Part shown: positions 1-6,424 of the stretch, piece by piece
Layout of the letters: every line of letters starts with the position of its first letter
How positions within the stretch are numbered: position 1 is the first letter of the stretch
From: Bacteroidales bacterium UBA1077
Lineage (GTDB): Bacteria > Bacteroidota > Bacteroidia > Bacteroidales > UBA932
Assembly: GCA_002314195.1 (NCBI GenBank)
Contig: DCCQ01000031.1
Location: forward strand, 1 to 8,370
Reading direction: 5' to 3'
Length of the DNA: 8,370 nucleotides
Notes under the pieces: model-generated
What the model was told of the DNA's origin: nothing
The model's database searches: none
The model's input: the letters and a program-made list of their open reading frames with translations, nothing else
Position numbers and translations under genes: made by a program

Positions 1-21
1 TACCAATTTCAACACACCCGC
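1..21 (-). tRNA. tRNA-Leu, 5' end only (cut by window edge)
   Basis: Read on the minus strand from position 21, the sequence begins with a GCGGGTG acceptor strand, then TG at tRNA positions 8-9, then a D-arm containing TTGAAATTGGTA. This is the usual start of bacterial leucine tRNAs (class II, typically followed by GACA). The anticodon, variable arm and 3' half lie outside the window, so the isoacceptor cannot be told. A promoter sits about 90 bases upstream, in the right orientation. tRNA-Ser, the other common class II tRNA, has a different D-arm start. The call rests on 21 bases and pattern memory. Confidence 0.72.
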
Positions 22-25
22 AAGG

Positions 26-112
26 CCTTTCGGCGGAGGAATCTAGATGATGACAGGGATTCCGCGGGGAGGTCGGGCGATTGGAAGCTGCCCTTGCTCC
101 GAGTCCGAAAGG
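26..112 (-). other. Leader of the tRNA-Leu transcript bounded by an 8-bp inverted repeat
   Basis: On the minus strand CCTTTCGG (112-105) pairs perfectly with CCGAAAGG (33-26), closing an approximately 87-base segment between the predicted transcription start (near 110) and the tRNA 5' end at 21. The enclosed part is G+C rich and has further possible pairings, such as GGGC with GCCC. It contains no ATG on this strand and no T-arm-like GTTCGA, so it is neither an obvious coding region nor another tRNA. I checked by eye for the 4.5S RNA core and the RNase P RNA conserved box and did not see them. It may simply be a processed 5' leader removed by RNase P. Confidence 0.4.
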
Positions 113-116
113 AGTG

Positions 117-147
117 CAAAGATAACTGAAATCTGTTAATATTCAAA
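117..147 (-). promoter_or_regulatory. Bacteroidota-type promoter for tRNA-Leu
   Basis: Minus strand TATCTTTG (124-117) is an exact match to the -7 consensus TAnnTTTG. TTTG at 147-144 is an exact -33 element, with 19 bases between them. The expected start of transcription is near 110. The flank upstream (150-200) is A+T rich, as is common at strong promoters. The rest of the interval up to the stop of the AsmA gene at 281 holds no gene that I can see. Confidence 0.75.
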
Positions 148-280
148 TATTAGAAGCTGTTTTAATTTATTTGAAATGTTCTTTGAGGTGAAATAATCTT
201 ATTTTTCCCCTCCTGTCGTCTCGGCGGACATTGAGACCGCTTCGCTGTTTCGGGGAGTGGATAAGATGCCGTGGATGAGA

Positions 281-3200
281 CTATTGTCCGGCACCGTTGG
301 TGTTGGTTGTGACTCTCTCAAGAACCTCAAGAGCCTTCTTCTCATCGGCGGAAAGGTCTTCGGTCAGGGAATCTGAATAGTCGAGTTCCTTTTTCTTGTT
401 CTCTATGGCTTCCTGGGACAATTCTGTCTGCCTGATGGCCTGCTCGACTCCCTTTTCGAATATGTTGTGGATGATGTTCGTGAGGTTTAGCGTAAGGCTG
501 TTGACCTGATCATCGAACAGAGGGATGTTGCGGCTCTTGTATTTTGTCTTGCCGAGTTTCCATTTCCAGTCATCGAACGTGCCGTTGAGGTTGATGCCGA
601 ACTTGAACGGAATCGGGGATTTGAGGGCGGAGAGATGGTACTTGAACTTCTGGTCGAAACCTTGAAGGCCGCTTGCCGCGATCGAGTAACGGTCAATGTT
701 CAGAAGGAACGGGAATATCTCCAAGTGGTTATCCTTGATGATTCCCCTTATGGACAGCGACTCGATGTGGCTGGAATCCCTGTCCTTGAACATCAATGTC
801 TTACGGAGTTTGTTTAATTCCTCGCTCTCTGACAGGGAAAGATCCTTGCCGTCAATCTTCACTATTCCGCTCAAAGTTGGAATAACAATATTCATAGAAG
901 TGTCGATCTCGCTTGTGGCGGCTATCTCGCAATCGAGAAGCCCCTTGAAAGACTTGAGCATAGGCACAATGCTGTCAACGGCAGGAAAGAGCTGGATGAC
1001 TTTCTCCGCCGTGATGCCGGCCAGGGTGAGGTCGAAACCGGCTTTGAGGTCTTTCTTGGTGCGGGTGGAGTAGAATCCTTCCAGATAGACGTCGCCCATA
1101 TTCGTTGTCGCAAGGGTGTTCGTTGCCTGAAGGCAGCGCTCTTTCATCACAAGATCTGAGGCCAGCCATGTCGTCTCAAGATTTGAATATCTTATCTTGT
1201 TGGCGTTCAGCGAGACCTTGGCGTTGAGATTGGACGGCAGGACGATCAGCGATGCGGTCGCTGTTGTGTCAGAGCTTGCCGACTCTTTAATCGTGTTCAG
1301 ATAATCATCATCATCGACTCCGGAGAGCGCCGTGTTTTGGCTTGGTGGAGTGAATTTTTTCCCGGTGTTGAGAGCTATGAGAATCTCGTTCACATCGATT
1401 ACATCCGAGGATATTCCCAGTTCCAGATCAAGTCTGCCTTTGCCGGTGGTGAGGATCCTTTTCAGTCCGGAAAGATGTCCTTTGGCTGAAATGTCTGATA
1501 CTCCTGATTTCAACGACAATTCTTTCAGGTCGATTTTGTTGTTGGAGAATCTGCCGCTGAATCCGGTGATTCTGTTGTCAAGAGGGTAGTACGGGGATAT
1601 TACAAGGCCTTCGCCCACATTGATGTCTCCGCTTATGTCCCAGTTTTTGATATAATTGGCGATGGACTCCCCTAGTTGGATCTTGATGTCGCTCTTCTCG
1701 AAATCCTTCTCGGTAAGATAGTCAGGCAATGTGGCCCCGGTGCGTCTGCCGAACGCTTTCCGGAACAGCGAATCTCTCTTGACTCCAGGGAAAACCTTCT
1801 GCAATGAGTCCAGAATATGTTTCCGTCGGATTTGTGTCTCGATGGAATTCGGATGCGCCGCCACAGCCAATCTTGCGTCCTGTACAGAGAAGCGGCTGAC
1901 CCCTTCCCGAAGAGTTATCTTCTTGTTTTTGCTGGACAGATTGAGGAACGGCACGATGTGCTTGCCTATCAGAATCTGAGTCAGTTTGAATGTGTTGGCG
2001 GAACCGATCGCCCCTACGAAACATGAGTCAAGGTCCATCATTCCGATGGAGTGGATGTCCAGATGGCCATGGATCGGATGTCTGTCCTGTTTTCCGGTCA
2101 TAGGCTCTTCAGCATTATGGGCCGAAAGGCTCAGCCCCGTGCCACGTATGAAGGTCGAGGCACCATATTCAGCGAACACGCTGTCAACCGCCACCATCAG
2201 GCCGGAATGCCTGTTGCCGTGTCCGTCTTGATCATCTTCTTCATGGTTGAATGCCCCGAGGCTGATGTCCGTGTGCCCGATGTAGGCGAACAAGGTGTCC
2301 TTCGGAATGCTGACCTGGATGCCGTTGCTTTCCAGAAGGCCTTCCAGCCCGATGTCGGAGAAGCTGAACAAATCCAGTTGGGAAAGCCTGAAGTCGCCCT
2401 CTATGATGCCCTCAAGATTTCCGTGGACGGCAATCCCCAGACTGTCTGGAAGATAACTGGCCAATGAGTCCAATACGAAATGAAGGTCTGAACTAATGTC
2501 GAGCAGAGGGTCTCCTCCCAGCAAATCATCCGCCGTTCCACTCAGCGTCACCTTCATCCCGCCAACACTGAAGCAGAAATCCGGCACCTCCACGCTTAGT
2601 TTTCCGTCGCGGCTCTTTGCCGTTATGTCTAGGTCGAACCGCCCGTCACCGTCGATCCCCTCCCAACCGAGTCTGGAATCCGGCACTTGAATCTGTACGG
2701 AAAGAGGCGGAAGACTTCCGGTACCCTTGTCGTAGAACCCATTGCAGGAGGCGTTGACGGACAGCAACGCATCTGTGCGCAATTTCTTCAAAACAGGAAA
2801 ATTCTTTCCGAAATATTCGGCAAGCTCGCTGACGGAAGCCTTTTCCGTCACCACCGACCCTTTTATCAGAATGTCTTTCCCGGAGAAGTCGGCTTTCCCG
2901 CCGGCGATCAACCCAATGGTCGCGACGCGCGCTGTCATGCTTTCAACAGCCACGCGCTTTTTATCAAGTTCCGGGATTATGTCACCTTTGATCTCGACCG
3001 GAATCGACATCCTGCCGGATGACTTCAACCCCAGAAACAGATTGGAGGATAGGCTGACATCGAAGTGTCCGATGCGTTCCTTGATTCCAAGTCGCTCAAT
3101 GCCAAGTGCCACCGTGTCCGCCGGAAGCCGGCCAGCCATAAACAGCGAGTCCATTTCCAAATTCACTCTCTCGATCTTGCCCTTCCTTGCGTCGTAATGC

Positions 3201-3844
3201 CCTTTCGCGGTAAGGTTTTTCAAGAATATGCAGCCGAATATGGTGTCGGCGGGATTCGTATATACGACGAATGGCCGTCCGCCTAGACTTACCTTGCCAA
3301 TAGATATAGGCGGCAGGGTGCTGGATGTGGTGTCGCTGTCCTCTTTGGCTGAATTGTCACCGAATATGTTCCAGTTTGCTGAGGTTGAGTCGTACTGGTG
3401 AGCGAAAATTCTTGGATGATCCAGCATCGCGTGGCGAATTCTGATTCTGCCTGTCGCCGCCGCAAGGTAGTTGATAGAGACTGACAATTTGCGGAAATGC
3501 GCCAGTGTGTCGGCTGTCTCTCCGCGTCCGGAACCGAGCAGGTGCCCTCCCGGGGCATCAAGCGAGTCGAAGGCCGCGAACCTGTCGTGAGGGTAGGTGA
3601 TGGAAAAATTGTCTATCGTGACGTTGAGGTTCGGGAAACTCCTGAACATGGAAGCCTTGATGCCGGAGAACGAGACATCTCCGTCAACATATTCCTTGGC
3701 GGCTTCATCGACTATGCGCGTCAGCACTTTGGAATTCAACGCGATCTGAAGGACGATGACAATCACCGCCCATATTCCTAAAATTGTCCACAGCACCGGC
3801 TTTAACCAACGCTGTGCGCCAGGTTTGAAGATTCCCCTTTTCAT
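281..3844 (-). CDS. AsmA-family envelope protein (AsmA-like C-terminal region)
   Basis: This is a 1187-residue protein with an N-terminal signal anchor: basic residues (MKRGIFK..QRW) and then one hydrophobic segment at about residues 17-36. The rest is long, beta-rich and predicted periplasmic. It opens with the SFSGIKASMFRSFPNLNVTIDNF region typical of AsmA N-termini in Bacteroidota and ends with an AsmA-like C-terminal region at about 920-1109. The last roughly 78 residues are charged and probably helical. AsmA/TamB/YhdP relatives are large inner-membrane-anchored proteins implicated in moving phospholipid toward the outer membrane. Applying that role here is inference, since Bacteroidota members of this family are little studied. 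The ATG at 3844 is chosen because it directly precedes the basic, then hydrophobic anchor. rpsU lies upstream on the same strand, separated by a terminator. No convincing terminator follows the TAG at 281-283. The many shorter reading frames inside it show no sign of being genes. Confidence 0.88.
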   Translation of the reverse strand: MKRGIFKPGAQRWLKPVLWTILGIWAVIVIVLQIALNSKVLTRIVDEAAKEYVDGDVSFSGIKASMFRSFPNLNVTIDNFSITYPHDRFAAFDSLDAPGGHLLGSGRGETADTLAHFRKLSVSINYLAAATGRIRIRHAMLDHPRIFAHQYDSTSANWNIFGDNSAKEDSDTTSSTLPPISIGKVSLGGRPFVVYTNPADTIFGCIFLKNLTAKGHYDARKGKIERVNLEMDSLFMAGRLPADTVALGIERLGIKERIGHFDVSLSSNLFLGLKSSGRMSIPVEIKGDIIPELDKKRVAVESMTARVATIGLIAGGKADFSGKDILIKGSVVTEKASVSELAEYFGKNFPVLKKLRTDALLSVNASCNGFYDKGTGSLPPLSVQIQVPDSRLGWEGIDGDGRFDLDITAKSRDGKLSVEVPDFCFSVGGMKVTLSGTADDLLGGDPLLDISSDLHFVLDSLASYLPDSLGIAVHGNLEGIIEGDFRLSQLDLFSFSDIGLEGLLESNGIQVSIPKDTLFAYIGHTDISLGAFNHEEDDQDGHGNRHSGLMVAVDSVFAEYGASTFIRGTGLSLSAHNAEEPMTGKQDRHPIHGHLDIHSIGMMDLDSCFVGAIGSANTFKLTQILIGKHIVPFLNLSSKNKKITLREGVSRFSVQDARLAVAAHPNSIETQIRRKHILDSLQKVFPGVKRDSLFRKAFGRRTGATLPDYLTEKDFEKSDIKIQLGESIANYIKNWDISGDINVGEGLVISPYYPLDNRITGFSGRFSNNKIDLKELSLKSGVSDISAKGHLSGLKRILTTGKGRLDLELGISSDVIDVNEILIALNTGKKFTPPSQNTALSGVDDDDYLNTIKESASSDTTATASLIVLPSNLNAKVSLNANKIRYSNLETTWLASDLVMKERCLQATNTLATTNMGDVYLEGFYSTRTKKDLKAGFDLTLAGITAEKVIQLFPAVDSIVPMLKSFKGLLDCEIAATSEIDTSMNIVIPTLSGIVKIDGKDLSLSESEELNKLRKTLMFKDRDSSHIESLSIRGIIKDNHLEIFPFLLNIDRYSIAASGLQGFDQKFKYHLSALKSPIPFKFGINLNGTFDDWKWKLGKTKYKSRNIPLFDDQVNSLTLNLTNIIHNIFEKGVEQAIRQTELSQEAIENKKKELDYSDSLTEDLSADEKKALEVLERVTTNTNGAGQ

Positions 3845-3851
3845 AGCTCCG

Positions 3852-3859
3852 CAAATATA
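3852..3859 (-). promoter_or_regulatory. Promoter -7 core for the AsmA-family gene; possible leaderless start
   Basis: Minus strand TATATTTG (3859-3852) matches TAnnTTTG exactly. Only seven bases (CGGAGCT) separate it from the ATG at 3844. Transcription in this lineage usually starts several bases past the core, so the mRNA would have almost no 5' untranslated region. The place where a -33 element should be is occupied by the rpsU terminator stem and holds no clear TTTG. Read-through from rpsU is the alternative source of transcript. Confidence 0.45.
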
Positions 3860-3860
3860 A

Positions 3861-3890
3861 TAAAAATCGGACCGCCAAGCAGCGGTCCGA
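3861..3890 (-). terminator. Intrinsic terminator of rpsU
   Basis: On the minus strand TCGGACCGC (3890-3882) pairs perfectly over 9 bp with GCGGTCCGA (3875-3867) around a 6-base loop. The stem is followed at once by TTTTTATTAT. This is a textbook rho-independent terminator, placed 25 bases after the rpsU stop codon. It should separate rpsU from the AsmA-family gene at least in part. Confidence 0.88.
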
Positions 3891-3915
3891 CAGGATTTTC
3901 ATTGTAAGGTCTTTC

Positions 3916-4110
3916 TTACTGCTCGTCAAGCAACTGGAGGTGCTGAACGTAGATGGCCTTCAACTTCGCGGCTCTCTTCTTCACAGAAGGCTTCTCGAAG
4001 TTCTTGCGGGCGCGAAGCTCGCGGATGGCACCGGTCTTCTCGAATTTCCTCTTGAATTTCTTCAGAGCCCTTTCGATGTTCTCGCCTTCCTTGATAGGAA
4101 CTATGATCAT
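3916..4110 (-). CDS. rpsU: 30S ribosomal protein bS21
   Basis: This 64-residue, very basic protein begins MIIVPIKEGENIERALKKFKR and continues KFEKTGAIRELRARKNFEKPS, the conserved bS21 pattern of Bacteroidota. It is slightly shorter than the 71 residues of E. coli, as is normal in this phylum. bS21 sits on the small-subunit platform. In the Flavobacterium johnsoniae ribosome structure it helps bS18 and bS6 hold the 3' end of 16S rRNA, so that the anti-Shine-Dalgarno sequence is blocked. The gene has its own promoter and terminator and is therefore probably transcribed alone. It is preceded by an unusually strong Shine-Dalgarno sequence, which is the expected sign of feedback control by its own product. 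The start at 4110 fits both homology and that signal. Confidence 0.97.
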   Translation of the reverse strand: MIIVPIKEGENIERALKKFKRKFEKTGAIRELRARKNFEKPSVKKRAAKLKAIYVQHLQLLDEQ

Positions 4111-4119
4111 AATGCTGTT

Positions 4120-4130
4120 ACCACCTCCTT
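4120..4130 (-). promoter_or_regulatory. Extended Shine-Dalgarno sequence of rpsU
   Basis: Minus strand AAGGAGGTGGT (4130-4120) is complementary to the canonical 16S rRNA 3' tail over nine bases, AAGGAGGTG. Two more pairs follow if G-U is allowed. There are 13 bases between AAGGAGG and the ATG, or 9 if measured from the end of the extended match. No other gene here has a comparable site. It probably acts as a regulatory element rather than a routine ribosome binding site (see findings). Confidence 0.85.
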
Positions 4131-4154
4131 TTTTCTCTTGACCTGGAATCTGAT

Positions 4155-4195
4155 GGCAAATTTTTGCCTAAAATTCTCAGGCGCTTTCTAAAGCG
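4155..4195 (-). other. Hairpins in the rpsU 5' leader
   Basis: Within the roughly 80-base leader of rpsU, minus strand CGCTTTAGAAAGCG (4195-4182) can form a 5-bp stem with a 4-base loop. GGCAAAAATTTGCC (4168-4155) can form a second one. A weaker pairing of GCCT with AGGC (4182-4166) overlaps both and would compete. They lie upstream of the Shine-Dalgarno sequence and do not include it. Their role, if any, is unknown; they could shape access to the site or be chance in a short leader. Confidence 0.35.
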
Positions 4196-4199
4196 GGTG

Positions 4200-4232
4200 C
4201 AAAGATAGGAAAAAAATATTAATTTTGTCAAA
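4200..4232 (-). promoter_or_regulatory. Promoter of rpsU
   Basis: Minus strand TATCTTTG (4207-4200) matches the -7 consensus exactly. TTTG (4232-4229) forms the -33 element with 21 bases between. The predicted transcription start is near 4193, giving a leader of about 80 bases before the ATG at 4110. The core of a divergent promoter lies inside the spacer. Confidence 0.8.
4220..4227 (+). promoter_or_regulatory. Probable -7 core for the ATPase gene, overlapping the rpsU promoter
   Basis: Plus strand TAATTTTG (4220-4227) fits TAnnTTTG and lies 22 bases before the ATG at 4250, giving a leader of roughly 15 bases. No good TTTG is found 19-21 bases upstream, where the sequence is G+C rich (around 4195-4200). 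The promoter is therefore expected to be weak or to need help. Confidence 0.5.
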
Positions 4233-4249
4233 ACAAAAATGTTATTTCG

Positions 4250-5407
4250 ATGGACAGCCCTTTTTTGTACAACAGATATGTGACAGGACAACACTTCATT
4301 GGTAGGAAGGATGATTGCGCGATACTTGGCAACTTGTTGACTCAGAGTGAGAATGTGGTGATTTGGGAGCCGTATGGAACCGGCAAGAAATCTCTCGTCC
4401 ATCAGGTTCTCACAAAGATGAAGGTGAATGGCGACAGATTCACGGTCGGTGAGATGACGGCCTTGGACATAAGGGAGGGGGAGGCTTTCGTCAAAAGGCT
4501 GGGCACAGCAGTGATACGGCTGTTTGCGTCCACTCCCGATGAATATGAAAGCATCGTCGACAAGTACCTTGAGGGGACGCATTTCGTTTTCGACAGGAAG
4601 GCTTTCGCGGATTGGGACACGATTCTCTCCACGAACTGGGATCTGGACGACAACGATCTGAGGGCTGTCCTGAGGCTTCCGTACATTCTCTCGGCAGAAA
4701 GGGGAGAGAAGATGTATTTTATTATAGATGAGTTCCAGAATCTGGATCTGGCCGATGACGGGGAACGGATATTCAAGCTGATGGAGGAGGTCATTGACGG
4801 GGCGAAAGCCGAGGGACTGAAGATCTTCTCCTATCTATTCATAGGCTCTCAGGTCAATGCAATGGAGGATATATTCATTAAGAGGCATTTCTTCTATCGC
4901 CGCGCCACCCGCTTGAAACTCAGCAGGGTGGAAGAAAGGGAGATTGTCGAGCACATCATCAAAGGCTTCCTCGCGAGCGGAAAGGTCATCGACCGGGACC
5001 TGATCAGCGGAGCGTGCCGTCTCTTTAAGTGTAATTTGTTTTACATCAATCATTTCACCTCCATCTGTGACTCTTTGTCTAAGGGCTACATAATGGAGCC
5101 GGTCCTGCTGGAGGCTTTGGCTACAGTCATCGCCATCAACCGTGGCCGCTTCATCTCGATGATGAACGACCTCACCACGTTCCAGGTCAGTCTGCTGAAG
5201 GCAATCATCGATGGCTACACCAAGTTCAGCACGGCGGAGGTTATCCGGAAATATTCCTTGAATTCGTCCGCCAATGTGCGCCGTCTCAAGGATGCGCTGA
5301 TGAAGAAGGAAATCCTGACCTTCGTCGGCGAGGACGCTAAGCCGGTGATCCTCGACCCTCTGTTCGAGTACTGGCTCAGAAACTACTATTTTAAAAAGAA
5401 TCAATAA
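4250..5407 (+). CDS. P-loop ATPase with C-terminal winged helix (AAA/STAND-like ATP-binding protein)
   Basis: This 385-residue soluble protein has no signal peptide or membrane segment. Its N-terminal FIGRK (residues 16-20) is the entry motif of archaeal-type/STAND-related ATPases. The Walker A region at 40-48 reads EPYGTGKKS: Gly-Lys is kept (G45, K46), but the first glycine is Glu and the usual Thr/Ser after Lys is Lys47. Walker B is intact (MYFIIDEFQN, D160-E161). A sensor-like FIGSQ is at 197-201. The last roughly 75 residues (311-385) look like a winged helix followed by the DPLFEYWLR motif common at the ends of such ATPases. The target of the ATPase is unknown; relatives are annotated only as ATP-binding proteins. 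It diverges from rpsU and is followed by a sirtuin, 68 bases downstream on the same strand. ATG 4250 is preferred because FIGRK then sits at the usual distance from the N-terminus. There is no Shine-Dalgarno sequence, as is usual in this phylum. Confidence 0.82.
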   Translation: MDSPFLYNRYVTGQHFIGRKDDCAILGNLLTQSENVVIWEPYGTGKKSLVHQVLTKMKVNGDRFTVGEMTALDIREGEAFVKRLGTAVIRLFASTPDEYESIVDKYLEGTHFVFDRKAFADWDTILSTNWDLDDNDLRAVLRLPYILSAERGEKMYFIIDEFQNLDLADDGERIFKLMEEVIDGAKAEGLKIFSYLFIGSQVNAMEDIFIKRHFFYRRATRLKLSRVEEREIVEHIIKGFLASGKVIDRDLISGACRLFKCNLFYINHFTSICDSLSKGYIMEPVLLEALATVIAINRGRFISMMNDLTTFQVSLLKAIIDGYTKFSTAEVIRKYSLNSSANVRRLKDALMKKEILTFVGEDAKPVILDPLFEYWLRNYYFKKNQ

Positions 5408-5461
5408 TTTACGAATGTCTTACCTCGTCGCGGCTTTTGAAGACTGCCGGCAAGATAAAAT

Positions 5462-5466
5462 GGAGG
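5462..5466 (+). promoter_or_regulatory. GGAGG before the sirtuin start
   Basis: GGAGG at 5462-5466 lies 9 bases before ATG 5476. It supports that ATG over a TTG at 5437, although Shine-Dalgarno sequences are rarely used in Bacteroidota and this one may be fortuitous. No TAnnTTTG core is present in the 68-base gap after the ATPase gene. Confidence 0.4.
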
Positions 5467-5475
5467 AATGAATAT

Positions 5476-6189
5476 ATGAACTCAGCGAAAAAGAAGATAG
5501 CTGTTCTGACGGGCGCCGGAGTGAGCGCCGAGAGCGGACTCAGCACGTTTCGTGGCAACAACGGTCTTTGGGGTGAATATGATCCTGAAGAGGTAGCGTC
5601 GATTCAGGGTTGGTACCGCAACAGGGCGCTGGTCTTGGATTTCTACAACGGTCTGCGCAAAAGGCTCAGCGAGGTGAAGCCGAACGCCGCCCACTACGCC
5701 ATCGCCGACCTTGAGAAGGAATATTCAGTGACGGTCATCACCCAGAACGTTGACAATCTGCACGAAAGGGCCGGAAGCACAAGGGTTCTGCACCTCCATG
5801 GCGAGGCGACAAAGGTCCGTCCCGAGGACGGTGAATATGACCGGACATATTCAGAGAAAGAGGTCATCGACATAGGCTACGGCGAGGTTCATCTTGGGGA
5901 CAAGGCTCCGAACAGCAGCCAGTTGCGTCCGCACATCGTCTTCTTCGGCGAGGCTGTCCCGAACATCGAGAAGGCCATCGACATCGTCTCCGCCGCAGAC
6001 ATCATGCTGATCGTCGGCACGTCCCTGAACGTCTATCCCGCCGCCGGCCTATACCGTTATGCTCCGAACGGCGCTCCGATCTACCTCATTGACCCCGAGG
6101 ATGTCGCTGTCCACGATCCCCGCATAACCCACATCCGCGAGATCGCCTCGAAAGGCATGGAAACCTTCCGCAAGCTGCTGGAACGGTAA
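5476..6189 (+). CDS. Sir2-family NAD-dependent protein deacylase (sirtuin)
   Basis: The protein has 237 residues from ATG 5476, the usual length for a bacterial CobB-type sirtuin. It shows the full NAD fold: GAGVSAESGLSTFR (13-26) for the nicotinamide/ribose site, TQNVDNLH (89-96), the HGE box with catalytic His108, LRPHIVFFGEAVP (150-162) and GTSLNVYPAA (181-190). Sirtuins remove acyl groups from lysines using NAD. Two things are unusual. There is not a single cysteine, so the structural zinc site between about 111 and 150 is absent. In addition, the class III Tyr-x-x-Arg acyl-binding motif reads Tyr57-Asn-Gly-Leu60. Zinc-less sirtuins of this type seem common in Bacteroidota from memory; the Leu is less expected. 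Probably cotranscribed with the upstream ATPase. The longer form starting at TTG 5437 adds a 13-residue tail without homology and is not favoured. Cytoplasmic. Confidence 0.93.
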   Translation: MNSAKKKIAVLTGAGVSAESGLSTFRGNNGLWGEYDPEEVASIQGWYRNRALVLDFYNGLRKRLSEVKPNAAHYAIADLEKEYSVTVITQNVDNLHERAGSTRVLHLHGEATKVRPEDGEYDRTYSEKEVIDIGYGEVHLGDKAPNSSQLRPHIVFFGEAVPNIEKAIDIVSAADIMLIVGTSLNVYPAAGLYRYAPNGAPIYLIDPEDVAVHDPRITHIREIASKGMETFRKLLER

Positions 6190-6265
6190 CCGTTTCGCTG
6201 CCGACCCTGCCTCCCGCTTCTGTGTCCCATCCCGTGCGCGGCTCAGTTCATCCTGCGCACTTGCG

Positions 6266-6406
6266 AGAGAGTATGGCTCGTTGGAGATGATAGATGATAA
6301 TTATCCAAAGTACATCGTGACACTAGACCAACAAAAACTTCCGAATAAGGATGGAATCAAACATATTCAAGCCTGGAATTTTGAAAATGAACTTTCTAAG
6401 TTGTAA
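6266..6406 (+). pseudogene. C-terminal remnant of a DUF4143-type ATPase
   Basis: One frame reads REYGSLEMIDDNYPKYIV, then TLDQ, and ends with GIKHIQAWNFENELSKL and TAA at 6404-6406. The pattern REYG...I.DNYPKYIVTLD...GI.H...W resembles the last 40-50 residues of ATP-binding proteins with a DUF4143 domain, which are abundant in Bacteroidota. No upstream part of such a gene is present: the frame before about 6266 is G+C-rich sequence with no relation to the family, and no start codon fits. It is therefore best read as the tail of a deleted gene. It is unrelated to the intact ATPase at 4250, which belongs to a different branch. The family match is from memory of typical sequences, not from a search. 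Confidence 0.6.
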
Positions 6407-6424
6407 ACGAGTGGGCATTTAAAT

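Noticed and set aside
201..260. A possible terminator after the AsmA-family gene (TCCCC/GGGGA and GTCTC/GAGAC pairings).
   Set aside because: On the minus strand the stem is followed by A residues, not U residues, and the loop is long; it does not meet the criteria for an intrinsic terminator.
696..3197. Several plus-strand open frames of 60-150 codons inside the AsmA-family gene (for example 2051-2467 and 2742-3197).
   Set aside because: They lie opposite a long, clearly coding gene, have no recognisable homology, no promoter, and residue composition typical of antisense frames.
4118..4582. A 154-codon minus-strand frame across the rpsU promoter and the ATPase start.
   Set aside because: It would include the rpsU promoter and Shine-Dalgarno region and conflicts with the well supported ATPase frame.
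4835..5404. A 189-codon minus-strand frame opposite the ATPase gene.
   Set aside because: The plus-strand protein has Walker motifs and a winged helix; the antisense product is a low-complexity mix of charged residues with no family features.
5437..5475. A TTG start extending the sirtuin by 13 residues.
   Set aside because: The extra residues have no sirtuin similarity; ATG 5476 has GGAGG nine bases upstream and places the GAG motif at the usual distance from the N-terminus.
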